A stretch of 64,000 bases of DNA from JAADHI01 sp964451325 (GCA_964451325.1 CAYVHO010000005.1:62001-126000); one strand, 5' to 3'. Shown: positions 8,248 to 16,466, counted from the first letter of the stretch. Made by a program: numbers and translations. The notes: generated from the sequence alone by a model not told the origin.

Positions 8248-9165
8248 ATGAAGATTTTGGTGACAGGGGGAGCGGGTTTTATCGGGTCGCATCTTGTAGA
8301 TCGCTTGGTTGAAGAAGGACATCAGGTGGTTGTGGTGGATGATCTTTCCACGGGAAAAAAGAAAAACATTAACAAAGAAGCTACCTTTTATAAAATGGAT
8401 ATTTTGAGCAGCCGTCTTGAACGTGTCTTCCAAAAAGAAAGACCTGAAATTATCAGTCATCATGCCGCACAGATGGATGTGCGCAAGTCGGTCTCCGACC
8501 CTGCTTTTGATGCCAAGAGCAATATTCTAGGCCTTTTAAATTTATTGGAATGTGCCGTGAAAAATGGGACGCGGCGTGTCGTCTTTGCCTCATCCGGTGG
8601 GGCTGTCTATGGCGAACAAGTCACATTTCCCGCCACTGAGTCTCATCCGACTGCACCACTATCACCCTATGGCGTGAGCAAACTTTCGAGTGAACATTAC
8701 CTCTATTATTACCAAAAGGTATGCGGTTTAGAGTATGCTGCCCTGCGTTATGCCAATGTCTATGGGCCACGTCAAGATCCTTTTGGCGAGGCGGGTGTCG
8801 TTGCGATTTTTACGCAGAAGTTATTGAAGGGCGAACAGCTGACGATCAATGGCAACGGCATGCAAACACGAGACTATGTCTACGTAAAAGACGTGATTGA
8901 GGCCAACATGGCGGTCATCAATCGAAAAGTAAGCGATATTTTTAATGTTGGAACGGGTATTGAAACCTCGGTCAACCAGTTGTTTCAAAATTTGCTGGAG
9001 ATTACGGGGTCGGACTTGAAAGAGATTCATGGTTCTGAGAAAAAAGGTGAACAGAAGCGGAGCTGCCTGGATGCAAAAAAGATTTATACCGATCTTGAGT
9101 GGGAGCCCACGGTTTCACTCAAAGAAGGTTTGAAAACAACGGTTGATTATTTCAAGTCAAAATAA
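8248..9165 (+). CDS. NAD-dependent sugar epimerase/dehydratase (GalE-like)
   Basis: An extended short-chain dehydrogenase acting on nucleotide sugars, 305 residues. The NAD site is GGAGFIGSHL (7-16) with DDLSTG (31-36) binding the adenosine ribose. The catalytic triad is Ser116/Ser117 in FASSGG, Tyr141 and Lys145 in PYGVSK, and ALRYANVYGPRQDP follows. The closest groups are UDP-glucose 4-epimerases and WbpP-like enzymes; the exact sugar cannot be decided. A GAGGGGGA ribosome site lies upstream of the ATG. It probably feeds glycan synthesis, although the main LPS cluster is 35 kb away. Confidence 0.9.
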   Translation: MKILVTGGAGFIGSHLVDRLVEEGHQVVVVDDLSTGKKKNINKEATFYKMDILSSRLERVFQKERPEIISHHAAQMDVRKSVSDPAFDAKSNILGLLNLLECAVKNGTRRVVFASSGGAVYGEQVTFPATESHPTAPLSPYGVSKLSSEHYLYYYQKVCGLEYAALRYANVYGPRQDPFGEAGVVAIFTQKLLKGEQLTINGNGMQTRDYVYVKDVIEANMAVINRKVSDIFNVGTGIETSVNQLFQNLLEITGSDLKEIHGSEKKGEQKRSCLDAKKIYTDLEWEPTVSLKEGLKTTVDYFKSK

Positions 9166-9179
9166 AGTGAGGATAAAAA

Positions 9180-9380
9180 ATGGAATTAAAAAAGCTTGAC
9201 GTCACAATTAAAGATCTAAAATCCAAGGTTGGTGCAAAAAAAGAAGGGGAGACTGATCTCTCCCTTGCCCGAAAAACAAAAAAACGTTTGAAACGTGCGC
9301 AACGAAAGAAGCGCGTGATGGTAAAACTTGCCGCAGGTTTGGCCGCCCGATCTAAGAAAAAGGAGGAAGCTGCTTCCTGA
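9180..9380 (+). CDS. Small Lys/Arg-rich protein of unknown function
   Basis: A 66-residue, strongly basic protein without Cys or Trp. The first 35 residues are mixed Lys/Asp/Glu, and the middle (KKRLKRAQRKKR, 34-45) is nearly all basic. A GTGAGGA ribosome site precedes the ATG, and TGATG joins its stop to the start of the patatin gene, which supports real translation. The composition suggests nucleic-acid binding or ribosome association, but I do not recognise a family. Confidence 0.65.
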   Translation: MELKKLDVTIKDLKSKVGAKKEGETDLSLARKTKKRLKRAQRKKRVMVKLAAGLAARSKKKEEAAS

Positions 9381-10291
9381 TGACGGCCTTAAAGGTGGGT
9401 TTGGCGCTTGGAGGTGGCGGTGCCAGAGGCATTGCCCATATTGGTGTTTTAAAGGTCTTGGAGTCGGAGGGTATTCATCTCCAGATGATTGCAGGTACCA
9501 GCTTTGGCTCTATTGTGGGGGCGATGTATGCTCAGAATCCAGCGATTCTGCCTTTGCAAAAACGGGTTTTGGCTTTTTTAAAGAGTGAGGCTTTTCGTCG
9601 AACCAAAATCTTTTTTATTAAAAGGCACTACGAGGAAAAAAAGAGTAAAAGTTTTATGACCAATCTGAAGACCTATCTTCAGAAGGGAATTTTTTTTGGG
9701 ATTTCTCTCCAGCGCCCTTCTTTTATTTCAGAGGATGTTTTTTTGTCACAAATGGCACAGCTCTTGGAAGATGAGCCCATTGAAAAAACGGCCATTCCCT
9801 TTGTTGCCGTTGCGACTGATCTGAGCAATGCGACAGAAGTGGTACTCTCGGAAGGCTCGATCCGTAGAGCGGTTGCCGCAAGTTGTGCCATTCCCGGTGT
9901 ACTTCCGCCCATTCATGTGAACGGGGCACAACTGATTGATGGTGGATGGGTGAATCAGGTTCCTGTGGAGCCCCTGCAAAGTTCCGGGGTGGATGTGGTG
10001 ATTGCCGTAAATATTTCGGAGGAGGTGGAAGCAGGAGACAAGGTTTTTGACAGTGGTTTAGATGTGGTTTTGCGTGCCAACGAAATCACACGCTCCGTTT
10101 TATCTAACAAGCAGTTGCGTGATGTGGACTTTTCAATTCGCCCGGAAATCGGAGATATTCACTGGTCGGACTTTTGGCGTTATGACGAGGCGATTGCAAA
10201 AGGAGAAGAAGCCGCTCGTGCGGCAATTAAACCGCTCAAGCAGCTTTTGTGGCGAAAACGTGTCAAAAAATTTCTGAGCATTTCTCACTAA
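9380..10291 (+). CDS. Patatin-like phospholipase (RssA/YchK type)
   Basis: A 303-residue serine acyl hydrolase of the patatin family. The oxyanion loop GGGGARG is at 11-17, the nucleophile elbow GTSFG at 39-43 (Ser41) and the catalytic aspartate in LIDGG (Asp187), giving the Ser-Asp dyad. No signal peptide is visible, so it is probably cytoplasmic or peripheral to the inner membrane, as for the RssA group, rather than a secreted ExoU-type toxin. The start overlaps the preceding stop (TGATG) and AAGGAGG lies about 13 nt upstream. Substrate unknown; phospholipids are likely. Confidence 0.9.
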   Translation: MTALKVGLALGGGGARGIAHIGVLKVLESEGIHLQMIAGTSFGSIVGAMYAQNPAILPLQKRVLAFLKSEAFRRTKIFFIKRHYEEKKSKSFMTNLKTYLQKGIFFGISLQRPSFISEDVFLSQMAQLLEDEPIEKTAIPFVAVATDLSNATEVVLSEGSIRRAVAASCAIPGVLPPIHVNGAQLIDGGWVNQVPVEPLQSSGVDVVIAVNISEEVEAGDKVFDSGLDVVLRANEITRSVLSNKQLRDVDFSIRPEIGDIHWSDFWRYDEAIAKGEEAARAAIKPLKQLLWRKRVKKFLSISH

Positions 10292-10323
10292 ACCGTTTAA
10301 AGTTTGAGAAGATGGGCTGTGTT

Positions 10324-10752
10324 TTAAGGGTGTTCTTCGACCCAAACGATGCCCTCTGGCGTGGTTTCTTTTTTCCAGATGGGGGTAATTCGCTTCAATT
10401 CATCAATGCACCAGGAGCAGGCACGGAAGGCATCTTTACGGTGTTCTGCGCCGACGACAATCAGGACGATGTTTTCTCCGATTGATATTTCCCCGACGCG
10501 GTGGATGATCGTGACTTCAATGATGTCGTAATCTTTTAAGGCCTGGTCTCGGATTTCGGAAAGACGTTTTTCAGCCATTCCGGGATAATGATCAAAATCA
10601 ATTTTATGGATTTCCTGTCCTTTTGAAAAATCACGGGCCGTGCCTAAAAAGTTGACAATGCCTCCGATTCTTTTAGAACAGGCTAAGAGCTTCTTGGTTT
10701 CTTCCTCAAGTCCGAAGTCTTCTCTCTGAACACGAATACGATCTTGATCCAT
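10324..10752 (-). CDS. moaE: Molybdopterin synthase catalytic subunit
   Basis: Large subunit of molybdopterin synthase, which transfers sulfur from the MoaD thiocarboxylate to precursor Z in molybdenum cofactor synthesis. The 142-residue protein has the family hallmarks GGIVNFLGTARD, LDHY-like DFDHYPGMAEK, IIHRVGEISIGE, VGAEHRKDAFRACSWCIDELK and the C-terminal PIWKKE active-site lysines. It lies 45 nt downstream of moaD. Other Moa or Moe genes are not in the window. Confidence 0.95.
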   Translation of the reverse strand: MDQDRIRVQREDFGLEEETKKLLACSKRIGGIVNFLGTARDFSKGQEIHKIDFDHYPGMAEKRLSEIRDQALKDYDIIEVTIIHRVGEISIGENIVLIVVGAEHRKDAFRACSWCIDELKRITPIWKKETTPEGIVWVEEHP

Positions 10753-10797
10753 ATGATTCTATCCTTTCAAATTAAGTGGAAGGGATTGTTTTAAGCC

Positions 10798-11046
10798 TCA
10801 GCCCCCTGCGAATGGGGGAAGGAAGGCAACTTCATCACCGTCTTTAATGATGGCTCCTTTTTCAAGCACTTCTTGATTGACCGAAATAAGGATGCCACCT
10901 TTTTGCATGATATCAATCAAAGGAGGAAGGTCACTTTTGAGTTGTTCAATGAGCTGTTCTAATGTGCCTCCTTGCTTAACTTCCACGGAGACTTCTTCTT
11001 TTCCAACCAGACCTTTGAGTACTGCGAAGAACTTGACTTTTACCAT
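10798..11046 (-). CDS. moaD: Molybdopterin synthase sulfur carrier subunit
   Basis: An 82-residue ubiquitin-fold sulfur carrier. It ends in the diagnostic Gly-Gly (PPFAGG) that is adenylated and converted to a thiocarboxylate before reacting with MoaE. Internal features (KVKFFAVLKGLVG, DGDEVAFLPP) match MoaD. It is preceded by GGGGTGG and by a good promoter on the minus strand, and is followed by moaE. Confidence 0.94.
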   Translation of the reverse strand: MVKVKFFAVLKGLVGKEEVSVEVKQGGTLEQLIEQLKSDLPPLIDIMQKGGILISVNQEVLEKGAIIKDGDEVAFLPPFAGG

Positions 11047-11072
11047 CGTTCACCACCCCCTTTTTTCTAGAA

Positions 11073-11102
11073 AATATAACTGCTTTCAATAAGATCTGTC
11101 AA
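11073..11102 (-). promoter_or_regulatory. Sigma70-type promoter for moaD-moaE
   Basis: On the minus strand, TTGACA (11102-11097) and TATATT (11078-11073) are separated by 18 nt, about 27 nt upstream of the moaD ATG. Confidence 0.7.
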
Positions 11103-11190
11103 GAAAGCTTACCATAAATGGCTGCGATTTGTTTTCGAATTCTGGCTTGAATTTGTCTTGAATTTTTTGTTTTCTGAGTGAAAAAAAGAG

Positions 11191-12129
11191 CTATTTTGTT
11201 TTGAGTCGAACGGCTGGTTCGAGTATTTTGAGGCTTGCATTATTCCCATTTAAGCGGATGGGAAGACCGAGCGGTAAGGTTACAGTCCCATCCCCATGGC
11301 CTGAAGGAAAACCAAAGAGGATGGGGAAATTATACCCTCCTAAAATATCGTTTATGATTTCGGGGAGGTCTTCTGGGTGACAGCCTGGCATTTGGCCAAA
11401 AATAAGCCCTTTGACACGATCAAATTTATGTAGCGATTTTAAATAAGAGAGCATTCGGTCCAGTCGGAAAGGTGCTTCGTTAACATCTTCGAGAAATAAA
11501 ATCTTATCATCTGTATCAATTTCATAGGCGGTGCCAATGCTGGTGCAGATGAGGGTCAGACAACCACCGATCAGGATGCCTTCTGCCTGACCTGCTTGAA
11601 GTGTCGAGACATTCTTATAGCGCATTTCCTGTGTTTTTCCGGCCAATAGATCAAAAAAAGAGGTTTTCATCTCAGAGGAAGGGCTATTGCCAAACATGGT
11701 TGCGACCATAGGGCCATGGAAGGTGATCCAGCCAAATGAGGTATTTAAATAAAGCAGTAGACTGGTAATGTCGCTTGAACCCACAAAAATTTTGGGCGAT
11801 TGTGCAAGTTTTTTAAAATCAAGCAAGGGGATGATGCGGGCTGCCCCGACACCGCCACGGGCACAAACAATTGCATCTACCATCTTGTTTTGAAACATTT
11901 CTTGAAAATCCTCCGCGCGTTCTTGATCCGTTCCTGCAAAATAGCGATAGGCCTTTTCGAGGTGTTTTCCGAGCACCACTTTAATGCCCTGAGATGAGAG
12001 CCACGCGATGCCTTCTTGAAGTTGATCTCTGTTGACTCGGCCGGAAGGTGCGATGACGCCAATGGTTCCGCCTTCTAAGAGGGCAGGGGGTTTAATCCGT
12101 TTTTTTTGTGAAGCGCTGAAATTATCCAT
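11191..12129 (-). CDS. ldcA: LD-carboxypeptidase (murein tetrapeptide carboxypeptidase, S66)
   Basis: Serine peptidase of family S66 that removes the terminal D-alanine from murein tetrapeptides in the cytoplasm, making the tripeptide used by Mpl. The 312-residue protein shows the N-terminal GTIGVIAPSG, the nucleophile motif GSSD (117-120, Ser119), the glutamate region LFLEDVNEAPFRLDRML, and the histidine region FGFPSGHGDG. There is no signal peptide, as expected for a cytosolic recycling enzyme. Its start overlaps the serine hydrolase gene by 8 nt, and that gene in turn overlaps mpl. Confidence 0.93.
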   Translation of the reverse strand: MDNFSASQKKRIKPPALLEGGTIGVIAPSGRVNRDQLQEGIAWLSSQGIKVVLGKHLEKAYRYFAGTDQERAEDFQEMFQNKMVDAIVCARGGVGAARIIPLLDFKKLAQSPKIFVGSSDITSLLLYLNTSFGWITFHGPMVATMFGNSPSSEMKTSFFDLLAGKTQEMRYKNVSTLQAGQAEGILIGGCLTLICTSIGTAYEIDTDDKILFLEDVNEAPFRLDRMLSYLKSLHKFDRVKGLIFGQMPGCHPEDLPEIINDILGGYNFPILFGFPSGHGDGTVTLPLGLPIRLNGNNASLKILEPAVRLKTK

Positions 12130-13276
12130 GGATCAGGGTCCCAAAAATAATGTTATGTAATTGCGGTCGAAAATCGCGAATCGCCTCGTTTTCTCTGCTG
12201 GGATGGATGCGATTACTCAAAAAAATCACGACGAGTTCATGTGTGCGATCGACCCAGATCGAAGTCCCTGTAAACCCGAGATGTCCAAAGCTTGAGCGGG
12301 AAAAATGATGACCGGAAGATGAGATGCGCGGATTTTCGGTTCCACTCGAGACAGAAGGACGATCCCATCCCAAAGCCCAGGAAGCACCTGTAGGGCTCAT
12401 GGGCTCTTTTTGATGAGACACAAATTTTTCTGCAATTTCAGGGGATAAAAAGCCCTGGCCTGCAAGTGAATCAAGCCAAGCTTGAACGAGCTGATAGACC
12501 CCACGGGCCGTTGCAAAAAGTCCCGCATGTCCGGCAACCCCGCCCATGCTATAGGCATTGTCATCATGAACAATCCCCTTAATGATCCCTTTGCGCCATT
12601 TTGAGTTTTCGGTCGCGGCAAAATGAAGGGAGGGTGTTTTTTTGATTCTCTGTGGGTTTTTGTCTGTCCGTGGGAAAAAAGATTCGGATTGTTTTATGGT
12701 CGAAACAATGTGATGAGAAAAATAAGCATCAAGCGGCATGTCGCAGAGTTTCTCCACAACTTCCCCCAGAAGAATAAAGCCTATGTCGCTATAGCGGCTT
12801 ATTTCACCTGGAGGGGCTATGAGTTTTTCTGTATGGGCCAAATGAAAAACGGCTTGTTTCGCTGGCAGGGTTCCTAAAAAACCAGGTTCTTTTTCTTCTT
12901 GAGTCCGAATCTTTTGGTAATAGGGCTGCCATGCTGGAAGTCCAGAGCAATGATTCAGCAAATGAAAAAGTGTGACACGGGATTTTCCTTCACCAACAAA
13001 TTCAGGTAGAAATTTTTGAAGCGGATCATCTAAGTGAATCTTATTTTGCTGGAGAAGCTGGGCGATGGCTGCTGTCGTGACGAGTGGTTTTGTCAATGAT
13101 GCAAGGTCGTAAACGGTTTGAAGATCCACGGGTGCTGTTTTGGACGCGATATGTCTTAGGCCAAAGGCCTCATGAAAAACTATTTCGTTTTGGTATGAAA
13201 TTAGGAGCACGCCACCAGGGAAAACAGAGCAGGTGAGGCCTTCTTGCATCTGATCTCTGATCGCGCTCATGCTCAT
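12122..13276 (-). CDS. Beta-lactamase-like serine hydrolase (class C/AmpH-EstB fold)
   Basis: A 384-residue penicillin-binding-type serine hydrolase. The SxxK motif is Ser60-Leu-Thr-Lys63 in DLASLTKPL, and the Tyr motif is Tyr162-Ser-Asp in SRYSDIGF. FGHLGFTGTSIWVD near the C-terminus corresponds to the third motif region. There is no signal peptide, so it probably acts in the cytoplasm, unlike AmpC or AmpH. It is sandwiched between mpl and ldcA with overlaps on both sides (ATGA at the mpl end). I infer that it hydrolyses a murein-derived peptide or amide during recycling; an esterase role is the alternative. Confidence 0.9.
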   Translation of the reverse strand: MSMSAIRDQMQEGLTCSVFPGGVLLISYQNEIVFHEAFGLRHIASKTAPVDLQTVYDLASLTKPLVTTAAIAQLLQQNKIHLDDPLQKFLPEFVGEGKSRVTLFHLLNHCSGLPAWQPYYQKIRTQEEKEPGFLGTLPAKQAVFHLAHTEKLIAPPGEISRYSDIGFILLGEVVEKLCDMPLDAYFSHHIVSTIKQSESFFPRTDKNPQRIKKTPSLHFAATENSKWRKGIIKGIVHDDNAYSMGGVAGHAGLFATARGVYQLVQAWLDSLAGQGFLSPEIAEKFVSHQKEPMSPTGASWALGWDRPSVSSGTENPRISSSGHHFSRSSFGHLGFTGTSIWVDRTHELVVIFLSNRIHPSRENEAIRDFRPQLHNIIFGTLIHG

Positions 13277-14721
13277 CCGGGATCAATTTGTCCGTCTGTT
13301 TTGCTGAGTTGTTTGAGTAGCTTCGCATGGAGTCCGTCAAAACCACCACTAGACATAATGCAGATCAGGTCTCCCGGCTGAACCTGCCGGTGCAATGTGT
13401 CCAGGATTTTTTCAGAAGAGGGGATGAAATCGGCGGCTTTTCCGAAGGCCCGGAGTTCTGTGATGATTTTTTCTGGATTGAGTCGTTCTTCCAGGGGGAT
13501 TTTTTCTGTTGCGAAGGGCGCGGCTAATATAGTGTGATCCGCTTTTTTAAAGGCTTGCGTAAAAGCTTCTTGAAAAATATTGCGTCGACTGGTTGCGGAT
13601 CGTGGTTCGAAGATGGCCCAGAGACGACGGCTCGGGTAGCGCATGCGAAGTGCAAGCAGGGTTTCTGTAATGGCGGTTGGGTGATGGGCGAAGTCGTCCA
13701 TGACAATAATGTTATTCACAATGCCCACAATTTCCTGTCTTCGTTTGATGCCTTTGAAATCGAGCAGGCCCTTTTGAATCTCAGGCCAGGAAAGTCCGAG
13801 GTGGTGACAGAGGGCAATCACTGCAAGTGTGTTGTTGAGGTTATGACGTCCGATCAAGGGGCTTCTTATTTTCCCCAGACACTTGCTTTTGTAGAAAACC
13901 TCAAAGCTCATGAGGGTTTGATCCTGTTTCACAGCGCGGGCTTGCCAGTCGCAACGATTATTTTGTGGCAGATCGTCTAATTCAGTGCTATAGCGTTCCA
14001 CTCGGCAGGGGATGTCTTTTAGAACCTGGTCTATTTCCTTTGAGCCTGCTTCAGCGATGAGTATGCCGGATGGGGGAATGAGACGAACAAATTGTTGAAA
14101 GGCCCGCAAAATAGCGGCGAGGTCTTTAAATATGTCGGCATGATCAAATTCAATACTGGTCAGTATGGCGTTTTGCGGTCGGTAATGTAGAAATTTTGCG
14201 CCTTTGTCAAAAAAAGCTGTGTCGTATTCATCGCCCTCGATGACAAAAAAAGATCCATCGCCCAGTCGATGATTGCTGTTGAAATTTTTAACCCAGCCGC
14301 CGATTAAGGCCGTCGGATCTTTTTCTGTGGAGGCCAGTATGGATGCGAGCAGAGCGGATGTTGTTGTTTTTCCATGTGTTCCCGTAACGACAAGCGCTTG
14401 TTTATCTTGCAAAAAGTAGGTTTCAATCGCAGAAGCCATTGAGAGATAGGACAATTTTCGTTTGAAAGTCTCTATGACTTCGGGGTTATCTTTTGATACG
14501 GCATTTCCGATGATGACGCGGTCTGTTTGCGGATCGATATGTTCCGGTGCGTAACCCTGTTTACAGGTGATCTTGTTTTGGGAGAGCAGGGTACTCATGG
14601 GAGGGTAGATCGACTGATCCGAGCCGGAAACGTGATGTCCCGCTTTTTTAAGCATCCCCGCCAGGGCCGCCATTCCTGTCCCGCAAATTGCGATCATGTG
14701 TATTCGTTCAGGTGAAGCCAA
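13273..14721 (-). CDS. mpl: UDP-N-acetylmuramate:L-alanyl-gamma-D-glutamyl-meso-DAP ligase
   Basis: Recycling ligase that reattaches the recovered murein tripeptide to UDP-MurNAc. At 482 residues it has the normal Mur-ligase plan. The N-terminal Rossmann motif is HMIAICGTGMAALAG; Mpl and MurC share this region. The ATP P-loop is TGTHGKTT (113-120), the central motif is EGDEYDTAFFD, and DDFAHHPTAI precedes the C-terminal domain. The DEYDTAFFD sequence and the lack of a second Mur gene nearby favour Mpl over MurC. First gene of the mpl - serine hydrolase - ldcA operon on the minus strand. Confidence 0.93.
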   Translation of the reverse strand: MASPERIHMIAICGTGMAALAGMLKKAGHHVSGSDQSIYPPMSTLLSQNKITCKQGYAPEHIDPQTDRVIIGNAVSKDNPEVIETFKRKLSYLSMASAIETYFLQDKQALVVTGTHGKTTTSALLASILASTEKDPTALIGGWVKNFNSNHRLGDGSFFVIEGDEYDTAFFDKGAKFLHYRPQNAILTSIEFDHADIFKDLAAILRAFQQFVRLIPPSGILIAEAGSKEIDQVLKDIPCRVERYSTELDDLPQNNRCDWQARAVKQDQTLMSFEVFYKSKCLGKIRSPLIGRHNLNNTLAVIALCHHLGLSWPEIQKGLLDFKGIKRRQEIVGIVNNIIVMDDFAHHPTAITETLLALRMRYPSRRLWAIFEPRSATSRRNIFQEAFTQAFKKADHTILAAPFATEKIPLEERLNPEKIITELRAFGKAADFIPSSEKILDTLHRQVQPGDLICIMSSGGFDGLHAKLLKQLSKTDGQIDPG

Positions 14722-14910
14722 CTCGAGTTCCTTTTTTACCGGGTTGTCGTTGATATTCGTGGCGCTCAGTTTACTAAAACTTGAATGCTAAATCACCTTA
14801 TTTTATATGCTTCCAGGTGATATTATTGTCGTGCAATTTTAAAATTCAAGATCTGAGTGAGTGCAAGAGAAATTCATGTTTACAAAGTTTGTGTTTGAGG
14901 GTTCTGATTC
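14722..14910. other. Divergent spacer between mpl and the rpsU promoter
   Basis: No gene is seen. A small inverted repeat, ATCACCT (14792-14798) and AGGTGAT (14815-14821), could be an operator or hairpin for the mpl operon. No convincing minus-strand promoter was identified. Confidence 0.4.
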
Positions 14911-14939
14911 TTGACAGTTTATGAAAAAAGAGATAGAAT
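14911..14939 (+). promoter_or_regulatory. Strong sigma70-type promoter for rpsU
   Basis: TTGACA (14911-14916), a 17-nt spacer and TAGAAT (14934-14939). Predicted transcription start near 14946, immediately before a terminator-like hairpin. Confidence 0.8.
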
Positions 14940-14961
14940 CCCACGATATATGGCTTTTCGT

Positions 14962-14991
14962 CCCCAGAGCAGGTTCCTGGGGTTTTTTTTT
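14962..14991 (+). terminator. Intrinsic terminator/attenuator in the rpsU leader
   Basis: CCCCAG (14962-14967), a 9-nt loop and CTGGGG (14977-14982), followed by nine T residues (14983-14991). It sits between the rpsU promoter and the rpsU start, so it would terminate the transcript after roughly 45 nt unless bypassed. No other + strand gene upstream needs a terminator here. Confidence 0.75.
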
Positions 14992-15047
14992 GAGTTCTGG
15001 AGGTTTTTTAACCCAGAATCCTTGTTTTTGATGAAGAGGAGTTTTTT

Positions 15048-15245
15048 TTGATAAAGGTTTACGATAACCAGATTGAAAAGGCCTTGAAGGCACTTAAACG
15101 TCAGCTTGCCAAAGAAGGGCTTTTAAAGGAGTTAAAGCGGAGAAGCTTTTACGAAAAGCCATCTGTGAAACGGAAAAGAAAGCAGAAAGAAGCGAGAAAG
15201 AAGCGCATTAAGGCGCAGCGCTATCTTACTTCCCCGCCCCGTTAG
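15048..15245 (+). CDS. rpsU: 30S ribosomal protein bS21
   Basis: A 65-residue ribosomal protein located near the 16S rRNA 3' end and needed for initiation on natural mRNAs. The sequence has the typical pattern: N-terminal IKVYDNQIEKALKALKRQ, then LLKELKRRSFYEKPS, then an Arg/Lys-rich tail (KRKRKQKEARKKRIK). The start is TTG at 15048, 6 nt after GAGGAG; no ATG is available at the conserved N-terminus. The gene lies behind its own strong promoter and a terminator-like leader, which suggests attenuation. Confidence 0.94.
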   Translation: MIKVYDNQIEKALKALKRQLAKEGLLKELKRRSFYEKPSVKRKRKQKEARKKRIKAQRYLTSPPR

Positions 15246-15331
15246 ACTGTCTTTTTTTAGATGAGTTCGTTTTTGTTCTCGTACGTATTCAGAAGTGATG
15301 ATTAAATCGGGGAACTCTCGAGAGAGCAGTT

Positions 15332-15736
15332 ATGGATATTGAACGAGCGACCTATTTTACAATTGACACAGACGACAGGCCTGGGCAGCTCGCGCGGTTT
15401 TCAAAACGCATGTCGGAGTACGAAATTAACCTGGCGGGTGTCTGGAGCTTTGGCACGGGGCGTGGCAATGCTGAGATTGTTGCCATTCCGAGAAATCCTC
15501 ACGCATTCAAAAAAATGATCCGGGAAGCAGGCTGGACTTTCAAGGAAGGCAGTTGTTTTCACCTGATTGGAGAAGACCGACCAGGGGCGCTTGCGGACAC
15601 GCTTGATTTAATCGCTCAAGAAGGCATTAACTTACATGCTGTAGATGCGATGGGTTTTGAACGACAGTACTCAGCCTATGTGTGGTGTGATGAAGGCGAT
15701 GTTGAAAAACTCCGGAAGGTACTGAAGGGATGGTAG
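15332..15736 (+). CDS. Tandem ACT-domain protein
   Basis: A 134-residue protein made of two ACT domains: residues about 6-62 (TIDTDDRPGQLARFSKRMSE) and 73-134 (LIGEDRPGALADTLDLIAQE). Each has the DRPG(Q/A)LA ligand-loop signature. ACT domains bind amino acids or other small ligands and usually regulate metabolism. No catalytic domain is attached, so it may be a stand-alone sensor or partner of another enzyme. A clear Shine-Dalgarno is lacking; ATG at 15332 is kept because the fold begins at once. It follows rpsU by 86 nt. Confidence 0.85.
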   Translation: MDIERATYFTIDTDDRPGQLARFSKRMSEYEINLAGVWSFGTGRGNAEIVAIPRNPHAFKKMIREAGWTFKEGSCFHLIGEDRPGALADTLDLIAQEGINLHAVDAMGFERQYSAYVWCDEGDVEKLRKVLKGW

Positions 15737-15796
15737 TTGAGTTCATAAAACCAAGCGCGGTTGATCTCTTTTTTTGTATTTTTTGGGATAGTTTCA

Positions 15797-15826
15797 TTGA
15801 CAATAAAGTGAGCTGCGTGATATAAA
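15797..15826 (+). promoter_or_regulatory. Sigma70-type promoter of the ATP synthase operon
   Basis: TTGACA (15797-15802), an 18-nt spacer and TATAAA (15821-15826), about 58 nt upstream of the first atp gene. Confidence 0.75.
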
Positions 15827-15883
15827 GCCCCGGTTTGCCATGGCGGTTATTTACTTCCTCCTGTGCGATGTCCCACACGTCTA

Positions 15884-16150
15884 ATGAAAAAGTCTGATGA
15901 GAGTGCCTGGTCGCAGTTTCGTCGTTACCGCAATCTCGGACTTGAGTTTGCGGTTGCTATTTTTGTGGGGGCTTTTGGGGGATATCAGCTTGATGAGTGG
16001 TTTTCTGTTGAGCCGCTTTTTTTGATTTTAGGATTTTTTGTTGGTGTTGCAGCGGGTTTTTTAAATTTTTATCGTCTCATCACTTCTGAAGAAAAAATGC
16101 TACACTCTGAAAAACGTCATCAGGAAACGGATAAAAATAAGGATCCTTGA
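15884..16150 (+). CDS. AtpZ/AtpI-like F1Fo ATP synthase assembly membrane protein
   Basis: An 88-residue protein with two transmembrane segments (about 18-38 and 45-66) and the pattern GLEFAVAIFVGAFGGYQLDEWF, typical of the ATPase_gene1/AtpZ family encoded at the head of atp operons. Family members assist Fo assembly or magnesium supply and are not part of the final enzyme. ATG at 15884 is preferred to the in-frame GTG at 15863 because the family N-terminus starts close to MKKSDESAW; neither has a clear ribosome site. The stop overlaps the next start. Confidence 0.83.
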   Translation: MKKSDESAWSQFRRYRNLGLEFAVAIFVGAFGGYQLDEWFSVEPLFLILGFFVGVAAGFLNFYRLITSEEKMLHSEKRHQETDKNKDP

Positions 16151-16455
16151 TTTTGGTTGAATCAATTTTTGTCGGCGCATTTTTAGCGGCGGTTTATGCT
16201 TTTTGTGTCCAGCGATGGACTGCCCATGCTTCAGGAAATGCGGCAGGGGTTTCACAGGGCCGTATGTTTGTAATCGCTTTTTTACGCTTGCTTTCAATCT
16301 CAATTCTCTTCTTCCTTTTATCGAAGGTTGCTGTGCTTGATATTGCGGTCGTGATGCTTGTTTTTATCGTTGGTGTTTCATTTTCTTTGTTCTTCTTGGC
16401 CCGCAAGGCAATGCCGTCGCGTGCCAAGACAAGTGGTCTAGGTTCTCCTAGGTAA
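16147..16455 (+). CDS. AtpI-like small membrane protein (ATP synthase subunit I family)
   Basis: A 102-residue, three-segment hydrophobic protein (about 2-20, 39-58 and 63-88) in the position of ATP synthase protein I (pfam ATP-synt_I type). TTG at 16147 is the start: AAGGA is 5 nt upstream and the codon overlaps the preceding TGA. With the preceding gene it forms the usual pair of accessory proteins before atpB. The function, c-ring assembly or cation transport, is taken from the family. Confidence 0.75.
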   Translation: MILVESIFVGAFLAAVYAFCVQRWTAHASGNAAGVSQGRMFVIAFLRLLSISILFFLLSKVAVLDIAVVMLVFIVGVSFSLFFLARKAMPSRAKTSGLGSPR

Positions 16456-16466
16456 GGGAGGTAAGA

